Assembly (NCBI GenBank): GCA_002440125.1
Contig: DJRQ01000010.1
Span: 1-9,639, forward strand
Direction of reading: 5' to 3'
Length of the DNA stretch: 9,639 nt
Origin: Caryophanales bacterium UBA6356
GTDB lineage: Bacteria > Bacillota_I > Bacilli_A > RFN20 > CAG-826
Shown here: positions 1-6,529 of the stretch, piece after piece
How positions within the stretch are numbered: the stretch's first letter is position 1
Layout of the letters: each line of letters starts with the position of its first letter
Position numbers and translations under genes: made by a program
Notes under the pieces: model-generated
The model's input: only the letters and a program-made list of their open reading frames with translations
What the model was told of the DNA's origin: nothing
The model's database searches: none

Positions 1-2
1 TA

Positions 3-650
3 TTAAGAATTCGCTTCTTTTTTCGTTTCAATCACCAAGAGCTTTCCTTTTTCTAGGAGCAAGCTTCCTTCTTTGGCGACGAGTTCATTGGATAAGCCAA
101 GCGCATCTCCTTTTGCTAGAACCTTTTCTTTAAGAGGGTATTGGAATCCTTCCAAAGTGAGGATGGCTTCTTCTATCGGAAAAAAGGAATAATAGGCGTC
201 TTTTCTTTTAAAGAGGTAAGGGGTTTTTTGGGCAGAAAGGCTATAGATATTTGAATTTTCATCCACAAAACAGACCTTTTCGTCTTTTAACAACAAGAAC
301 ATGTTGGCAATAAAATGTTCGATTCTCTTCCCTTGGATGGCTCCTAGAAGGATGATTCGATCTCCTTTGTCTTTGTATCTTTCGTAGGCGTGCGCGGTAT
401 CGCTCTCATCCTTCATGGGATTTAATTTCGTTATCTTTCCCGCATATTTCTCAATGTCTTGGTATTCCTTTTCGTCTACCGAATCAAAATCGCCTACTGC
501 TTCATCAAAGAAGAGGCCTTCGCTGGCTAAAAGATAAGCGCCTTTATCGATTCCGATAATGTAAGAGTCTTTTTCGGTGAGATATTGTCTAAGGCGATTC
601 ATTCCTTTGCCTATCACAAGGTAGGCAATTTTCCTCTTTTCCTGTTCCAT
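3..650 (-). CDS. thiN: Thiamine pyrophosphokinase (ThiN type)
   Basis: This 215-residue protein transfers pyrophosphate from ATP to thiamine, giving thiamine diphosphate in the cytoplasm; it is the last step of thiamine salvage. Visible family motifs are GDFDS (53-57) for metal and substrate binding, KDESDTAHA (80-88), matching the family K-D-x-T/S-D block, GKRIEHFIAN (107-116) in place of the usual GGRxDHxxxN, and GLSNE (185-189) in the C-terminal thiamine-binding beta domain. Length is normal for bacterial ThiN. The ATG at 650 directly precedes the first beta strand (KIAYLVIGK), so the start is plausible, although the nearest SD-like AGAGGA lies about 16 nt away. The Asp-to-Glu and Gly-to-Lys changes in the third motif are conservative but atypical. 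The gene is divergent from the membrane-protein gene at 713. I see no TPP riboswitch in the 62-bp gap. The stop codon is at positions 3-5, so the gene is complete. Confidence 0.9.
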   Translation of the reverse strand: MEQEKRKIAYLVIGKGMNRLRQYLTEKDSYIIGIDKGAYLLASEGLFFDEAVGDFDSVDEKEYQDIEKYAGKITKLNPMKDESDTAHAYERYKDKGDRIILLGAIQGKRIEHFIANMFLLLKDEKVCFVDENSNIYSLSAQKTPYLFKRKDAYYSFFPIEEAILTLEGFQYPLKEKVLAKGDALGLSNELVAKEGSLLLEKGKLLVIETKKEANS

Positions 651-675
651 AATTCTTTTTAAGTATTCCTCTTCT

Positions 676-691
676 TTGTGCTATAGTGCAA
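676..691. promoter_or_regulatory. Divergent promoter region with near-palindromic -10
   Basis: TATAGT at 682-687 is a good -10 for the plus-strand gene at 713, giving a leader of about 19 nt; the -35 position (659-664) is poor. The same core read on the minus strand gives TATAGC (685-680), which could serve thiN with a leader of about 23 nt. The core sits in a 16-bp imperfect palindrome (TTGTGCTA/TAGTGCAA, 6 of 8 positions symmetric). Start sites are inferred, not seen. Confidence 0.4.
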
Positions 692-712
692 TGGCAAAGG
701 AGCGTTATTCAT

Positions 713-1936
713 ATGGAAGAAAAAGAAAACGCCGTAAAAGTGGAAGAAACGAAAGAAGACGTTTCTCAAGAAGCCGCGAAGGAGACTTCAAACGTCCCCG
801 AAAGCGATTTTGCTGACGAAATTAAAAAACCAGAGCCCCAGCCGGAACCGGTGAAAGAAGAACCGCAAAAAGAAGAAGGGGTAGAGCTCTATTGCGAAAA
901 AGAAGAAACCAATCCAACCCCTTCCCAAGAAACGCCAACGGAAGAAAAGGAAAGCCAAAAGGAAGTCGATACGAAGGATGCCAAAAAGGGAAAGCCTTCT
1001 CCGGTTGTTTATCAATATGACGACGATAATCTTCGTGCCATCGAAGACGCGCGACTCGCCTTTAGCAAAGATTATAAAAAGAGCAATCTTTGGAAGTGGA
1101 TTGTCACTATTATTTGTCTCGTGGTCATCGTTGCCGGTTGGCTTGTGACGACCATTCCTGAAGTCAACAAAGCCTTCTCTTCCGTGAATGAGAACTTGCC
1201 AACTATCTTCACCCTTATACTCGTTGGGCTTTCCTTGGTGGCCCTTTTGGTTTTTAGCAGCATCTTCAAAAAAGACATCGACAAGAAGATGAAAACGTAT
1301 TTCACCAAATTCTATGAATACCAAAACGCTTATATCTTCCCTGAAAGCTGCGAGAATCTCAAAGGAAGCGTAGAGTCCAAACTCGACGAATCAAAACTAA
1401 AAGAATGCGGGATTTACAAGGATATTGCAAAAATAGGAAGTCGCGCCTGTTATGAATTCGATTACGAAGGACACCATATCGTGATGAGTGATGCGGCTGC
1501 GCAAACGCAAGATAAAAAGGCTCTTCGCACGGTCTTTGTGGGGAAGTTTGCTTATTTCAAGAATGACTATGTTGGCGAAGACATTCTTATCTATTTCAAA
1601 GGCAACAAGCGAGCCTTGCCACCTACGAACTTGGCCGGGCGCAATCTTTATAAGGATTCGAAGACGATGGTCATTTATGGCCCTGTCTCGGCTCGTAAGA
1701 TTTTGACCCATGACGTCCAAATGGCCTTAGCCAAATTCGACACCAACAAAACTTTTGTCGATATGGCCATTTCGATCAAGGAAGGCATGACCTATATTGC
1801 TATGGGCTTCGAAGATGATTTAATGGTTTTGCCTCTTGAGAAACCCTTTAATCCCAATCCTACGAAGGAGGCTAAAAAAGATATTTCGGAAGTGCTTGAA
1901 CTTATTAGCGCTTTCGACGGAAAAGAAAACCTCTAA
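713..1936 (+). CDS. Two-helix membrane protein with acidic disordered N-terminus, function unknown
   Basis: I do not recognise this 407-residue protein. Residues 1 to about 100 are a low-complexity tail rich in Glu, Lys, Pro and Gln, likely disordered and cytoplasmic. Two hydrophobic helices follow, at about 127-147 and 162-185, joined by a short loop, and then a soluble domain of about 220 residues that is probably cytoplasmic. That domain has the pattern of a globular alpha/beta fold, with stretches such as FVGKFAYFKNDYVGEDILIYF and TMVIYGP. The layout loosely recalls DUF3137-type bacterial membrane proteins, but I cannot confirm this. I chose the ATG at 713 because AAAGGAG (696-702) lies 10 nt upstream; an in-frame GTG at 686 falls inside the probable -10 element. 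The gene is followed at once by an intrinsic terminator, so it is probably a single-gene transcript. No enzymatic motif is visible. Confidence 0.8.
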   Translation: MEEKENAVKVEETKEDVSQEAAKETSNVPESDFADEIKKPEPQPEPVKEEPQKEEGVELYCEKEETNPTPSQETPTEEKESQKEVDTKDAKKGKPSPVVYQYDDDNLRAIEDARLAFSKDYKKSNLWKWIVTIICLVVIVAGWLVTTIPEVNKAFSSVNENLPTIFTLILVGLSLVALLVFSSIFKKDIDKKMKTYFTKFYEYQNAYIFPESCENLKGSVESKLDESKLKECGIYKDIAKIGSRACYEFDYEGHHIVMSDAAAQTQDKKALRTVFVGKFAYFKNDYVGEDILIYFKGNKRALPPTNLAGRNLYKDSKTMVIYGPVSARKILTHDVQMALAKFDTNKTFVDMAISIKEGMTYIAMGFEDDLMVLPLEKPFNPNPTKEAKKDISEVLELISAFDGKENL

Positions 1937-1954
1937 TAATCATTAGCATTTTCC

Positions 1955-1980
1955 AAGGCTATCTTCGGATGGCCTTTTTT
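1955..1980 (+). terminator. Rho-independent terminator after the membrane-protein gene
   Basis: A stem of eight or nine pairs (AAGGCTATC against GATGGCCTT, with one G-U wobble) is capped by a UUCG tetraloop closed by C-G and is followed by a run of T at 1975-1980. It lies 19 nt after the TAA at 1934-1936. This is the clearest intrinsic terminator in the window. Confidence 0.85.
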
Positions 1981-2000
1981 CTATAAAGGTGTTCCCAGTC

Positions 2001-2029
2001 TTGAAAAGCCTTTTTCCCCAAACTATAGT
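2001..2029 (+). promoter_or_regulatory. Sigma-A type promoter for the GPH transporter gene
   Basis: TTGAAA (2001-2006) and TATAGT (2024-2029) are separated by exactly 17 bp and match the vegetative consensus at 5 of 6 positions each. Transcription would start near 2036, giving a leader of about 84 nt before the ATG at 2120. The -10 lies inside a perfect 12-bp palindrome, AAACTATAGTTT (2020-2031), so TATAGT is present on both strands here. Confidence 0.7.
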
Positions 2030-2087
2030 TTTTCTAACGATATGAAACCCTTGCTTATCTCATTTTAAGGAGACGTTCTTTCTTTTT

Positions 2088-2123
2088 ATGGGCTTTAGCA
2101 AAGAAATGAAGGAGCGATTATGA
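2088..2123 (+). CDS. Possible 11-codon leader ORF overlapping the transporter start
   Basis: ATG at 2088 opens an 11-codon frame (MGFSKEMKERL). Its TGA stop (2121-2123) overlaps the transporter ATG (2120-2122) in the ATGA arrangement typical of translational coupling. An AAGGAG lies at 2067-2072, but its spacing of 15 nt is longer than ideal. The transporter's own SD (AAGGAG, 2109-2114) lies inside this frame, so coupling is not required. The frame may be chance; there is no independent evidence of translation. Confidence 0.2.
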   Translation: MGFSKEMKERL

Positions 2124-3817
2124 ACTTAGCTCGAAACTATGAAGGGAACAAGGTCCCTAAATTCACCAGGCTATTTTACCCATGGAGCACTTTGTTTCGT
2201 GACATGTGCTATACATTGGTAGGCACTTTCTTACTGCAATATACCTACACTTCGGGTGTCTTGAGCTCTAACCTTGCCACATATCAAACCCAAATGCATA
2301 TCATCACGATTGCCATGATGGTTTGTCTTATTTGGGATGGCCTTAACGATCCCATTATGGGTTTCCTTGTTGAAAAATTTCATTTTAAACTCGGCAAGTT
2401 TAGGCCATGGATATTGATTGGCGCTATTGGAAACGCGTTGGCGGTTATCTTGCTTTTCACTGTTCGTTTCGAAGGGACGGATGGTTGGGGATATGTGGCC
2501 GCAATGATTGTTTTCTATGTTCTTTGGGATACTTTCTTTACGATGAACGACATCGGTTATTGGTCCATGCTCCCCTCCCTTACTAACGACCCAAAGGAAA
2601 GAGCGAAACTGACGACCAATGTTTCTATTGCGGCCTCTATTGGCACCGTTTTAATGAACGTTATTTGTTTTATTGGGCCTTCTTCCTTTGGCATTGGCGC
2701 AGCCGATGCTTATAAAATCATCGCTATTGGCGCAGCCATCCTTTTCCTCCTTTCGCAAGCTGCCGTTTTCTTCTTTTGCCAAGAGAGAAAAAGAGATGTG
2801 GTGCAGGAAGATGTTTCGAGCAAATCTCACTTCCTCGATCTTTTCAAAGTCGTTTGGCGCAACAAGCAACTTCTTTATGTGGTCGTTGGCCTTGCCCTTT
2901 ACTACTTCGCTTCATTTATCTTAACGGGTATTGGGCAGAACTATTTCTACATGGTCTTCGGCTATGCTTCGGGAGGATATGTCGCCGTTGCCGTGAGCGC
3001 TTTCTATATCCTTGGAACCGTTTTGGCCCAGGTGTTCTATCCGATGTTGGCCAAGCATTTTAAGAAACAGACTCTTTTGACGGCGACTTTTGGAATTATT
3101 ACTTTAGGCTACATCGCTTTCTTTTTCTTGGCTTTCCCTCTTTTCGGCGACCATCCTTTGGCTTATAGCACGCCCTTGCCAAGCGATGCTTCCGGGGCGG
3201 CGGATGGAACGAATCTTCTGTCCTTCCTTTTTGGTGGCGCCTTGTGGCTTGCCTATATTCCTGCCATTTTCTTCTTTGCGGCTTCTGGCCTTTATTACCT
3301 TGTCATCCTTGTTATGTTTCAAGATGCCATCGACTATAACGAATGGAAATACGGGGAAAGAAAGGAATCCATTTGCTTTGCTTGGCGTCCTTTGGATGTC
3401 AAATTGGCTTCCGGTCTTAACATCGGTTTAAGGAATTTGGTTTTCTTGGCCACCGGGACCATGTCCTTTATCAATGTCATTAGCAACATGGAGGGATTAA
3501 AGAACGGAAGCGCTTTTGGGGCAGATGCGAAGGGCGAATACACGGTTGATGGCGTTACTAACACTTTTAATGGCTTCTTGGAGCAAGCTCGCAATGAAAT
3601 TGCCCCAAAGCAACTCGTTCTCTTCGGCGTTATCGTCATCGTTGTCATCGTTTTAGCTTATACCGCTTCCTATTTGTCCCTTCATTTCGGCTTTAAAGTG
3701 GATGAAAAGATGGAAGAGAAGATCGTCAAAGAGCTTGAGGAGAGACACGCGCTCCACGAAAAGGAAGTGAAAATAGAAACCGTTGAGGAAATTGAAAAAT
3801 CCGAAATGATTTCCTAA
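2120..3817 (+). CDS. GPH-family (MelB-like) sugar:cation symporter
   Basis: This is a 565-residue, roughly 12-helix inner-membrane transporter of the glycoside-pentoside-hexuronide:cation symporter family (MFS superfamily), expected to import a sugar or glycoside with Na+ or H+. The family signature WDGLNDPIMG...GKFRPW (72-97) is intact. By alignment from memory, D73 and D77 match the cation-site Asp55 and Asp59 of E. coli MelB, D144 (in MNDIGYW) matches Asp124, and K428 (in LDVKLA) matches Lys377. The position of MelB Arg149 appears as a neutral residue in TNVSIAAS, so the substrate may not be melibiose. The protein is about 90 residues longer than MelB: there are loop insertions at about 341-368 and 456-495, and a charged, probably helical cytoplasmic tail (526-565). 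The SD AAGGAG (2109-2114) is 5 nt from the ATG. No glycosidase gene is adjacent, so the substrate cannot be read from context. Confidence 0.88.
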   Translation: MNLARNYEGNKVPKFTRLFYPWSTLFRDMCYTLVGTFLLQYTYTSGVLSSNLATYQTQMHIITIAMMVCLIWDGLNDPIMGFLVEKFHFKLGKFRPWILIGAIGNALAVILLFTVRFEGTDGWGYVAAMIVFYVLWDTFFTMNDIGYWSMLPSLTNDPKERAKLTTNVSIAASIGTVLMNVICFIGPSSFGIGAADAYKIIAIGAAILFLLSQAAVFFFCQERKRDVVQEDVSSKSHFLDLFKVVWRNKQLLYVVVGLALYYFASFILTGIGQNYFYMVFGYASGGYVAVAVSAFYILGTVLAQVFYPMLAKHFKKQTLLTATFGIITLGYIAFFFLAFPLFGDHPLAYSTPLPSDASGAADGTNLLSFLFGGALWLAYIPAIFFFAASGLYYLVILVMFQDAIDYNEWKYGERKESICFAWRPLDVKLASGLNIGLRNLVFLATGTMSFINVISNMEGLKNGSAFGADAKGEYTVDGVTNTFNGFLEQARNEIAPKQLVLFGVIVIVVIVLAYTASYLSLHFGFKVDEKMEEKIVKELEERHALHEKEVKIETVEEIEKSEMIS

Positions 3818-3906
3818 CTTTCTTTCTGTTTTTAGGTAATCTTTTTTGATATTGAAAGGTTCAAATACGCTCTTTCCATTCGAAAGGGGTGTGGGAGAAG
3901 CGCAAA

Positions 3907-3963
3907 ATGGTTTATAGTAATGTCGAGGTGTCGATTCGTTTGAACGACCCGCCTGGATGCTAG
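3907..3963 (+). CDS. Possible 18-codon leader ORF abutting the Ntdp gene
   Basis: ATG at 3907 opens a frame of 18 codons (MVYSNVEVSIRLNDPPGC) ending in TAG at 3961-3963. A GGGAG SD (3893-3897) lies at a good 9-nt spacing. The stop is one base before the ATG of the DUF402 gene at 3965, and that gene has no convincing SD of its own. This fits termination-reinitiation coupling. The peptide does not resemble the N-terminus of Ntdp proteins, so I read it as a separate leader and not a frameshifted extension. A competing reading is that TATAGT at 3913-3918, within this frame, is a -10 element; the -35 for that would be poor. Confidence 0.35.
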   Translation: MVYSNVEVSIRLNDPPGC

Positions 3964-3964
3964 T

Positions 3965-4540
3965 ATGAACACGAACCGCTTTTTCAAATGGATTCAAGTG
4001 CAAGCTTATAAGCACGACGGCCTTATTCATCGCGAATGGTCGCCGGCTTATTTGGTGATGGAAACGGATGATTATTGGGCTTTGGCTTCCCGTGCTTCTT
4101 TGGTGACGGAAAACGATGGTCGACGATGGATGACCAAAGAACCTGCGATCTTCATTCTTTTTAAAAATCGTTGGATGAACGTTATTGCCATGATGAAAAA
4201 TAAGGGAGATGGAATCACTTATTACGCCAACGTGGCAAGTCCTACTATCTTAGATCAAGGTTTCCTTCGCTATATCGATTACGATTTGGACCTTAAGCTC
4301 TTTCCTGATGAAGCCATTAAAGAACTCGACGAACAAGAGTTTGAAAGACATGTCCTAACTTATGGGTATCCGAACGATTTGACCCATGCCATCCGGAAGT
4401 CCTTTTTCGAAATCAAAACAATGATGAGAAACAGATCCTTTCCATTTAATGACGAAGAGATTCACGCCCTCTTCCAAAAGTTCTTGGATGAGAACCATCC
4501 CTTTATTCCGAAAGACGATTCCAAAAAGCCTTTGAATTGA
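3965..4540 (+). CDS. Nucleoside tri-/diphosphatase, Ntdp family (DUF402, YgaC-like)
   Basis: This 191-residue cytoplasmic protein matches the DUF402/Ntdp family (B. subtilis YgaC, S. aureus SA1684), metal-dependent enzymes that hydrolyse nucleoside tri- and diphosphates. Family blocks appear in the expected order: QAYKHDGLIHREW (13-25), VTENDGRRWMTKEPAI (47-62), RWMNVIAM (69-76), YYANVASP (86-93), the acidic signature YIDYDLDLKLFPD (103-115) carrying likely metal ligands, and LDEQEFERH (121-129). Length is close to the usual 175-185 residues, with a short charged C-terminal tail. ATG 3965 is the only ATG start available, because an in-frame TGA lies at 3941-3943. Only a weak TGGAT precedes it, which suggests coupling to the leader ORF just upstream. 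The last 38 bp overlap the convergent reductase gene. The physiological nucleotide substrate is not evident from context. Confidence 0.9.
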   Translation: MNTNRFFKWIQVQAYKHDGLIHREWSPAYLVMETDDYWALASRASLVTENDGRRWMTKEPAIFILFKNRWMNVIAMMKNKGDGITYYANVASPTILDQGFLRYIDYDLDLKLFPDEAIKELDEQEFERHVLTYGYPNDLTHAIRKSFFEIKTMMRNRSFPFNDEEIHALFQKFLDENHPFIPKDDSKKPLN

Positions 4541-5420
4541 GGATGGCGTCCGCTTCTTGAAAGCCGGGCATCATTCTTTTCTTTTTGCTTTTATCGAAAC
4601 AAACATCACCTGCGGCAAAGATGCCGGGTAGTGCTTCGTAGTTGTGGTCTACGAGTATCCCGAATCCCTCTTTTGTCAAGGGAAGCCCAAAAGTGGAAGG
4701 GAGTGGGATTTGGCCATAGTTGACGAGAATATAGTCGCAGGATATTGTTTCTTCTTTGCTCGTTATGACGTTTTGAATCGTAACCGAAGAAAGATGCCCA
4801 TCCGCCAAAGCGATGCTTTTAGGAACGTATGGAAGATGAAGGGTGATGGGGCACCCTTCGATTGTTTTCTGATCGCCACGGAATTCCATTCTTCGATGAA
4901 CCAGATGCGTTTCTTTGGCGATTCGAGAAATGTCGCGCGCCCAATCTAAGGCGCTATCTCCGCCTCCGAAAATAACGACTTTCTTCTCTTTGAGCGAAAG
5001 AGGTTCTTTAAGGTCATAAAGAATTTCCTTGCAGTCTTTCTCTTTGTCGACGCCAAGAGGGCGGGGCGTGCTTTCGCCAAGGCCCGTGGCGATGATAACG
5101 TTTTTGGCTTCGTAGATATTGAAAGCGGTTTTAACGATGATATTTTGATTTTTTCTATTTATTTCCAAAACTTTTTCGTTTCGATGGACCCTATTTCTAT
5201 CGACTCTTTCCTGAAGCTTAGCAATGATTTCGTGTGCTTGGCATTCACCAAAGAAAGGAACGTCGACGACCATTTTTTTAGGATAAAGACGGGTTACTTG
5301 TCCACCCACTTCGGAATCGCTTTCGAAAAGAAGGTAATCTTTCTTTTTGTCTTCGAGCTTTCCGCCGATATAGAGGCCTACAGGACCTGCTCCAATTATG
5401 GCGATTTCAATGTTCTTCAT
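4503..5420 (-). CDS. YumC-like (TrxR-type) ferredoxin/flavodoxin-NADP reductase, short C-terminus
   Basis: This 305-residue flavoprotein of the thioredoxin-reductase fold should move electrons between NADPH and ferredoxin or flavodoxin. It shows the FAD Rossmann motif GAGPVG (10-15) with acidic E33, GGQ (39-41), LYPKK (45-49), ATG (111-113), the NADPH motif GGGDSALDW (152-160) with HRR (175-177) for the 2'-phosphate, and the second FAD motif AAGDVC (269-274). There is no CxxC redox pair, which rules out a true thioredoxin reductase. Y46 matches Tyr50 of B. subtilis FNR, which stacks on the flavin. The protein ends soon after the MPGFQEADAILNSKAF helix, so the C-terminal extension of YumC, with its flavin-stacking His, is missing. 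The ATG at 5420 has no SD; the predicted leader is about 20 nt. Its 3' end overlaps the convergent Ntdp gene by 38 bp. Confidence 0.85.
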   Translation of the reverse strand: MKNIEIAIIGAGPVGLYIGGKLEDKKKDYLLFESDSEVGGQVTRLYPKKMVVDVPFFGECQAHEIIAKLQERVDRNRVHRNEKVLEINRKNQNIIVKTAFNIYEAKNVIIATGLGESTPRPLGVDKEKDCKEILYDLKEPLSLKEKKVVIFGGGDSALDWARDISRIAKETHLVHRRMEFRGDQKTIEGCPITLHLPYVPKSIALADGHLSSVTIQNVITSKEETISCDYILVNYGQIPLPSTFGLPLTKEGFGILVDHNYEALPGIFAAGDVCFDKSKKKRMMPGFQEADAILNSKAFWNRLSE

Positions 5421-5445
5421 AACGCTAGAATGTTAACACACCGAG

Positions 5446-5455
5446 AATTATAATT
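5446..5455. promoter_or_regulatory. Shared symmetric -10 for the divergent reductase and t6A operon
   Basis: The 10-bp palindrome AATTATAATT holds a consensus TATAAT on both strands (plus 5449-5454, minus 5452-5447). Predicted starts are near 5461 for tsaE (leader about 18 nt) and near 5440 for the reductase (leader about 20 nt). The -35 positions on both sides are weak. The 58-bp gap between the genes leaves no room for two fully separate promoters, which supports the shared-core reading. Confidence 0.55.
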
Positions 5456-5478
5456 TGCATGCTTTTGGAGGGAAGGGA

Positions 5479-5946
5479 ATGGAATATACATTTACATCTT
5501 GTTCCAAAGAAGAAACAAAGAGACTTGGCTCTTTTTTGTCTTCTCTTTTTGAAAGGGGGGACGTCGTTCTGCTAAAGGGCGATCTAGGAGCTGGGAAAAC
5601 GACTTTCGTCAGTGGCGTTGGCGAAGGTTTGAAAACGGAAGAGGAAGTCATCTCTCCCACCTTCAATATCATGAAGTGCTACTTCAAGGGCCGTATTCCC
5701 ATGTATCACATCGATGCTTATCGGCTGGAAAACCAAAACATCGAGCTGGGCTTAGAAGAATTCATCGAAGGCGATGGCGTTTGCCTTATTGAGTGGCCGG
5801 ACTTTATTAAGCCCCTTTTGCCTGATTGCGCGTTAACTTTGACTCTTCGAAACAAAGGAGACGATCTTCGCGAAATAACGCTTCTTGGAGAGGGAAAACA
5901 CTTCGAAGAAATCGTTTCCAAAGTGAAGGAGAAATTTCATGATTAG
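5479..5946 (+). CDS. tsaE: t6A synthesis ATPase TsaE
   Basis: This 155-residue P-loop ATPase works with TsaB and TsaD in making N6-threonylcarbamoyladenosine (t6A) at position 37 of ANN-decoding tRNAs; its ATPase activity is thought to recycle the complex between rounds. Visible are Walker A GDLGAGKT (34-41), the switch-like SPTF (59-62), HIDAYRL (77-83), GLEEF (91-95) and CLIEWP (102-107), all in the family order. Length is typical. An in-frame TTG at 5455 overlaps the probable -10. I chose the ATG at 5479 because a strong GGAGGG (5467-5472) lies 6 nt upstream. It is the first gene of the tsaE-tsaB-rimI-tsaD operon, and its stop overlaps the start of tsaB by 8 bp. Confidence 0.93.
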   Translation: MEYTFTSCSKEETKRLGSFLSSLFERGDVVLLKGDLGAGKTTFVSGVGEGLKTEEEVISPTFNIMKCYFKGRIPMYHIDAYRLENQNIELGLEEFIEGDGVCLIEWPDFIKPLLPDCALTLTLRNKGDDLREITLLGEGKHFEEIVSKVKEKFHD

Positions 5947-6529
5947 CGTCCTCATTGACACATCCAATCGAAACCTTTCTGTGGCTCTTGCTCAGGATGG
6001 GAAGATCCTAGACTCGGTGGAATACGATGCTTGGCAAAAGCAAAGCGAATTCTTAGTTGCCGAATTGGATAAGCTTTGCAAGAAAAACCATATCGACCCC
6101 AAAGCCATCGGTGAAGTTGTAGCGGCTAAAGGCCCTGGTTCCTATACGGGCGTAAGGATTGCCATAAGTGTTGCGAAAGTAATGGCCTTTGCACTTTCTA
6201 TTCCTTTGTACCTTGTCTCGAGCCTGGAAGATATGAAAGATGAAGGGAAACCCAGCATCTGTCTTATGAACGCCAGAAGCAAACGTTCTTATATTGGCGT
6301 ATACGAAGGAGAGAATGTACTTGTCTTAGACACTATTTGGGATAACGAAGCCGTTCTTAAATATATCTCGGAGCATCCTCGTTATTCCATTATGGGGGAT
6401 GTTTCCTATTTGGGTCTTGAAGGGAAGAAGCCAAATCTCTTTAAGAACCTCCTTCTAGGGGATAAGGACAAGTATCGCGTTTCCAACGTCTTGGAAGCCA
6501 AGCCCGTCTATCTAAAGGATCTTTGCTAA
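5939..6529 (+). CDS. tsaB: t6A synthesis scaffold protein TsaB
   Basis: This 196-residue protein of the ASKHA fold is the non-catalytic partner that dimerises with TsaD and recruits TsaE. The N-terminal strand ISVLIDTSNRNLSVAL and the signature GPGSYTGVR (65-73) are clear, and the C-terminal PVYLKD (189-194) matches the family ending. It is on the short side (E. coli TsaB is about 231 residues), with a reduced C-terminal subdomain. The usual His in the early NHS/EHT-type motif is replaced in KQSEFL (34-39). That is acceptable because TsaB is not the catalytic subunit. AAGGAG (5926-5931) inside the end of tsaE is 7 nt from the ATG. The stop codon shares one base with the rimI start. Confidence 0.92.
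   Translation: MISVLIDTSNRNLSVALAQDGKILDSVEYDAWQKQSEFLVAELDKLCKKNHIDPKAIGEVVAAKGPGSYTGVRIAISVAKVMAFALSIPLYLVSSLEDMKDEGKPSICLMNARSKRSYIGVYEGENVLVLDTIWDNEAVLKYISEHPRYSIMGDVSYLGLEGKKPNLFKNLLLGDKDKYRVSNVLEAKPVYLKDLC

Noticed and set aside
651..712. TPP riboswitch for thiN.
   Set aside because: The gap is only 62 bp and shows none of the conserved thi-box segments.
691..816. A 41-codon, very Arg/Lys-rich frame starting at ATG 691, overlapping the membrane-protein gene out of frame.
   Set aside because: The basic composition is the frame-shifted shadow of GAA/AAA-rich codons in the real gene, and the ATG lies at or before the predicted transcription start.
2042..2068. An 8-codon frame (MKPLLISF) just after the predicted transporter transcription start.
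   Set aside because: It has no SD and is too short to distinguish from chance.
3852..3864. Inverted repeat TTGAA-AGG-TTCAA after the transporter gene as a terminator or operator.
   Set aside because: Arms are only 5 bp, with no following T-run; chance is likely.
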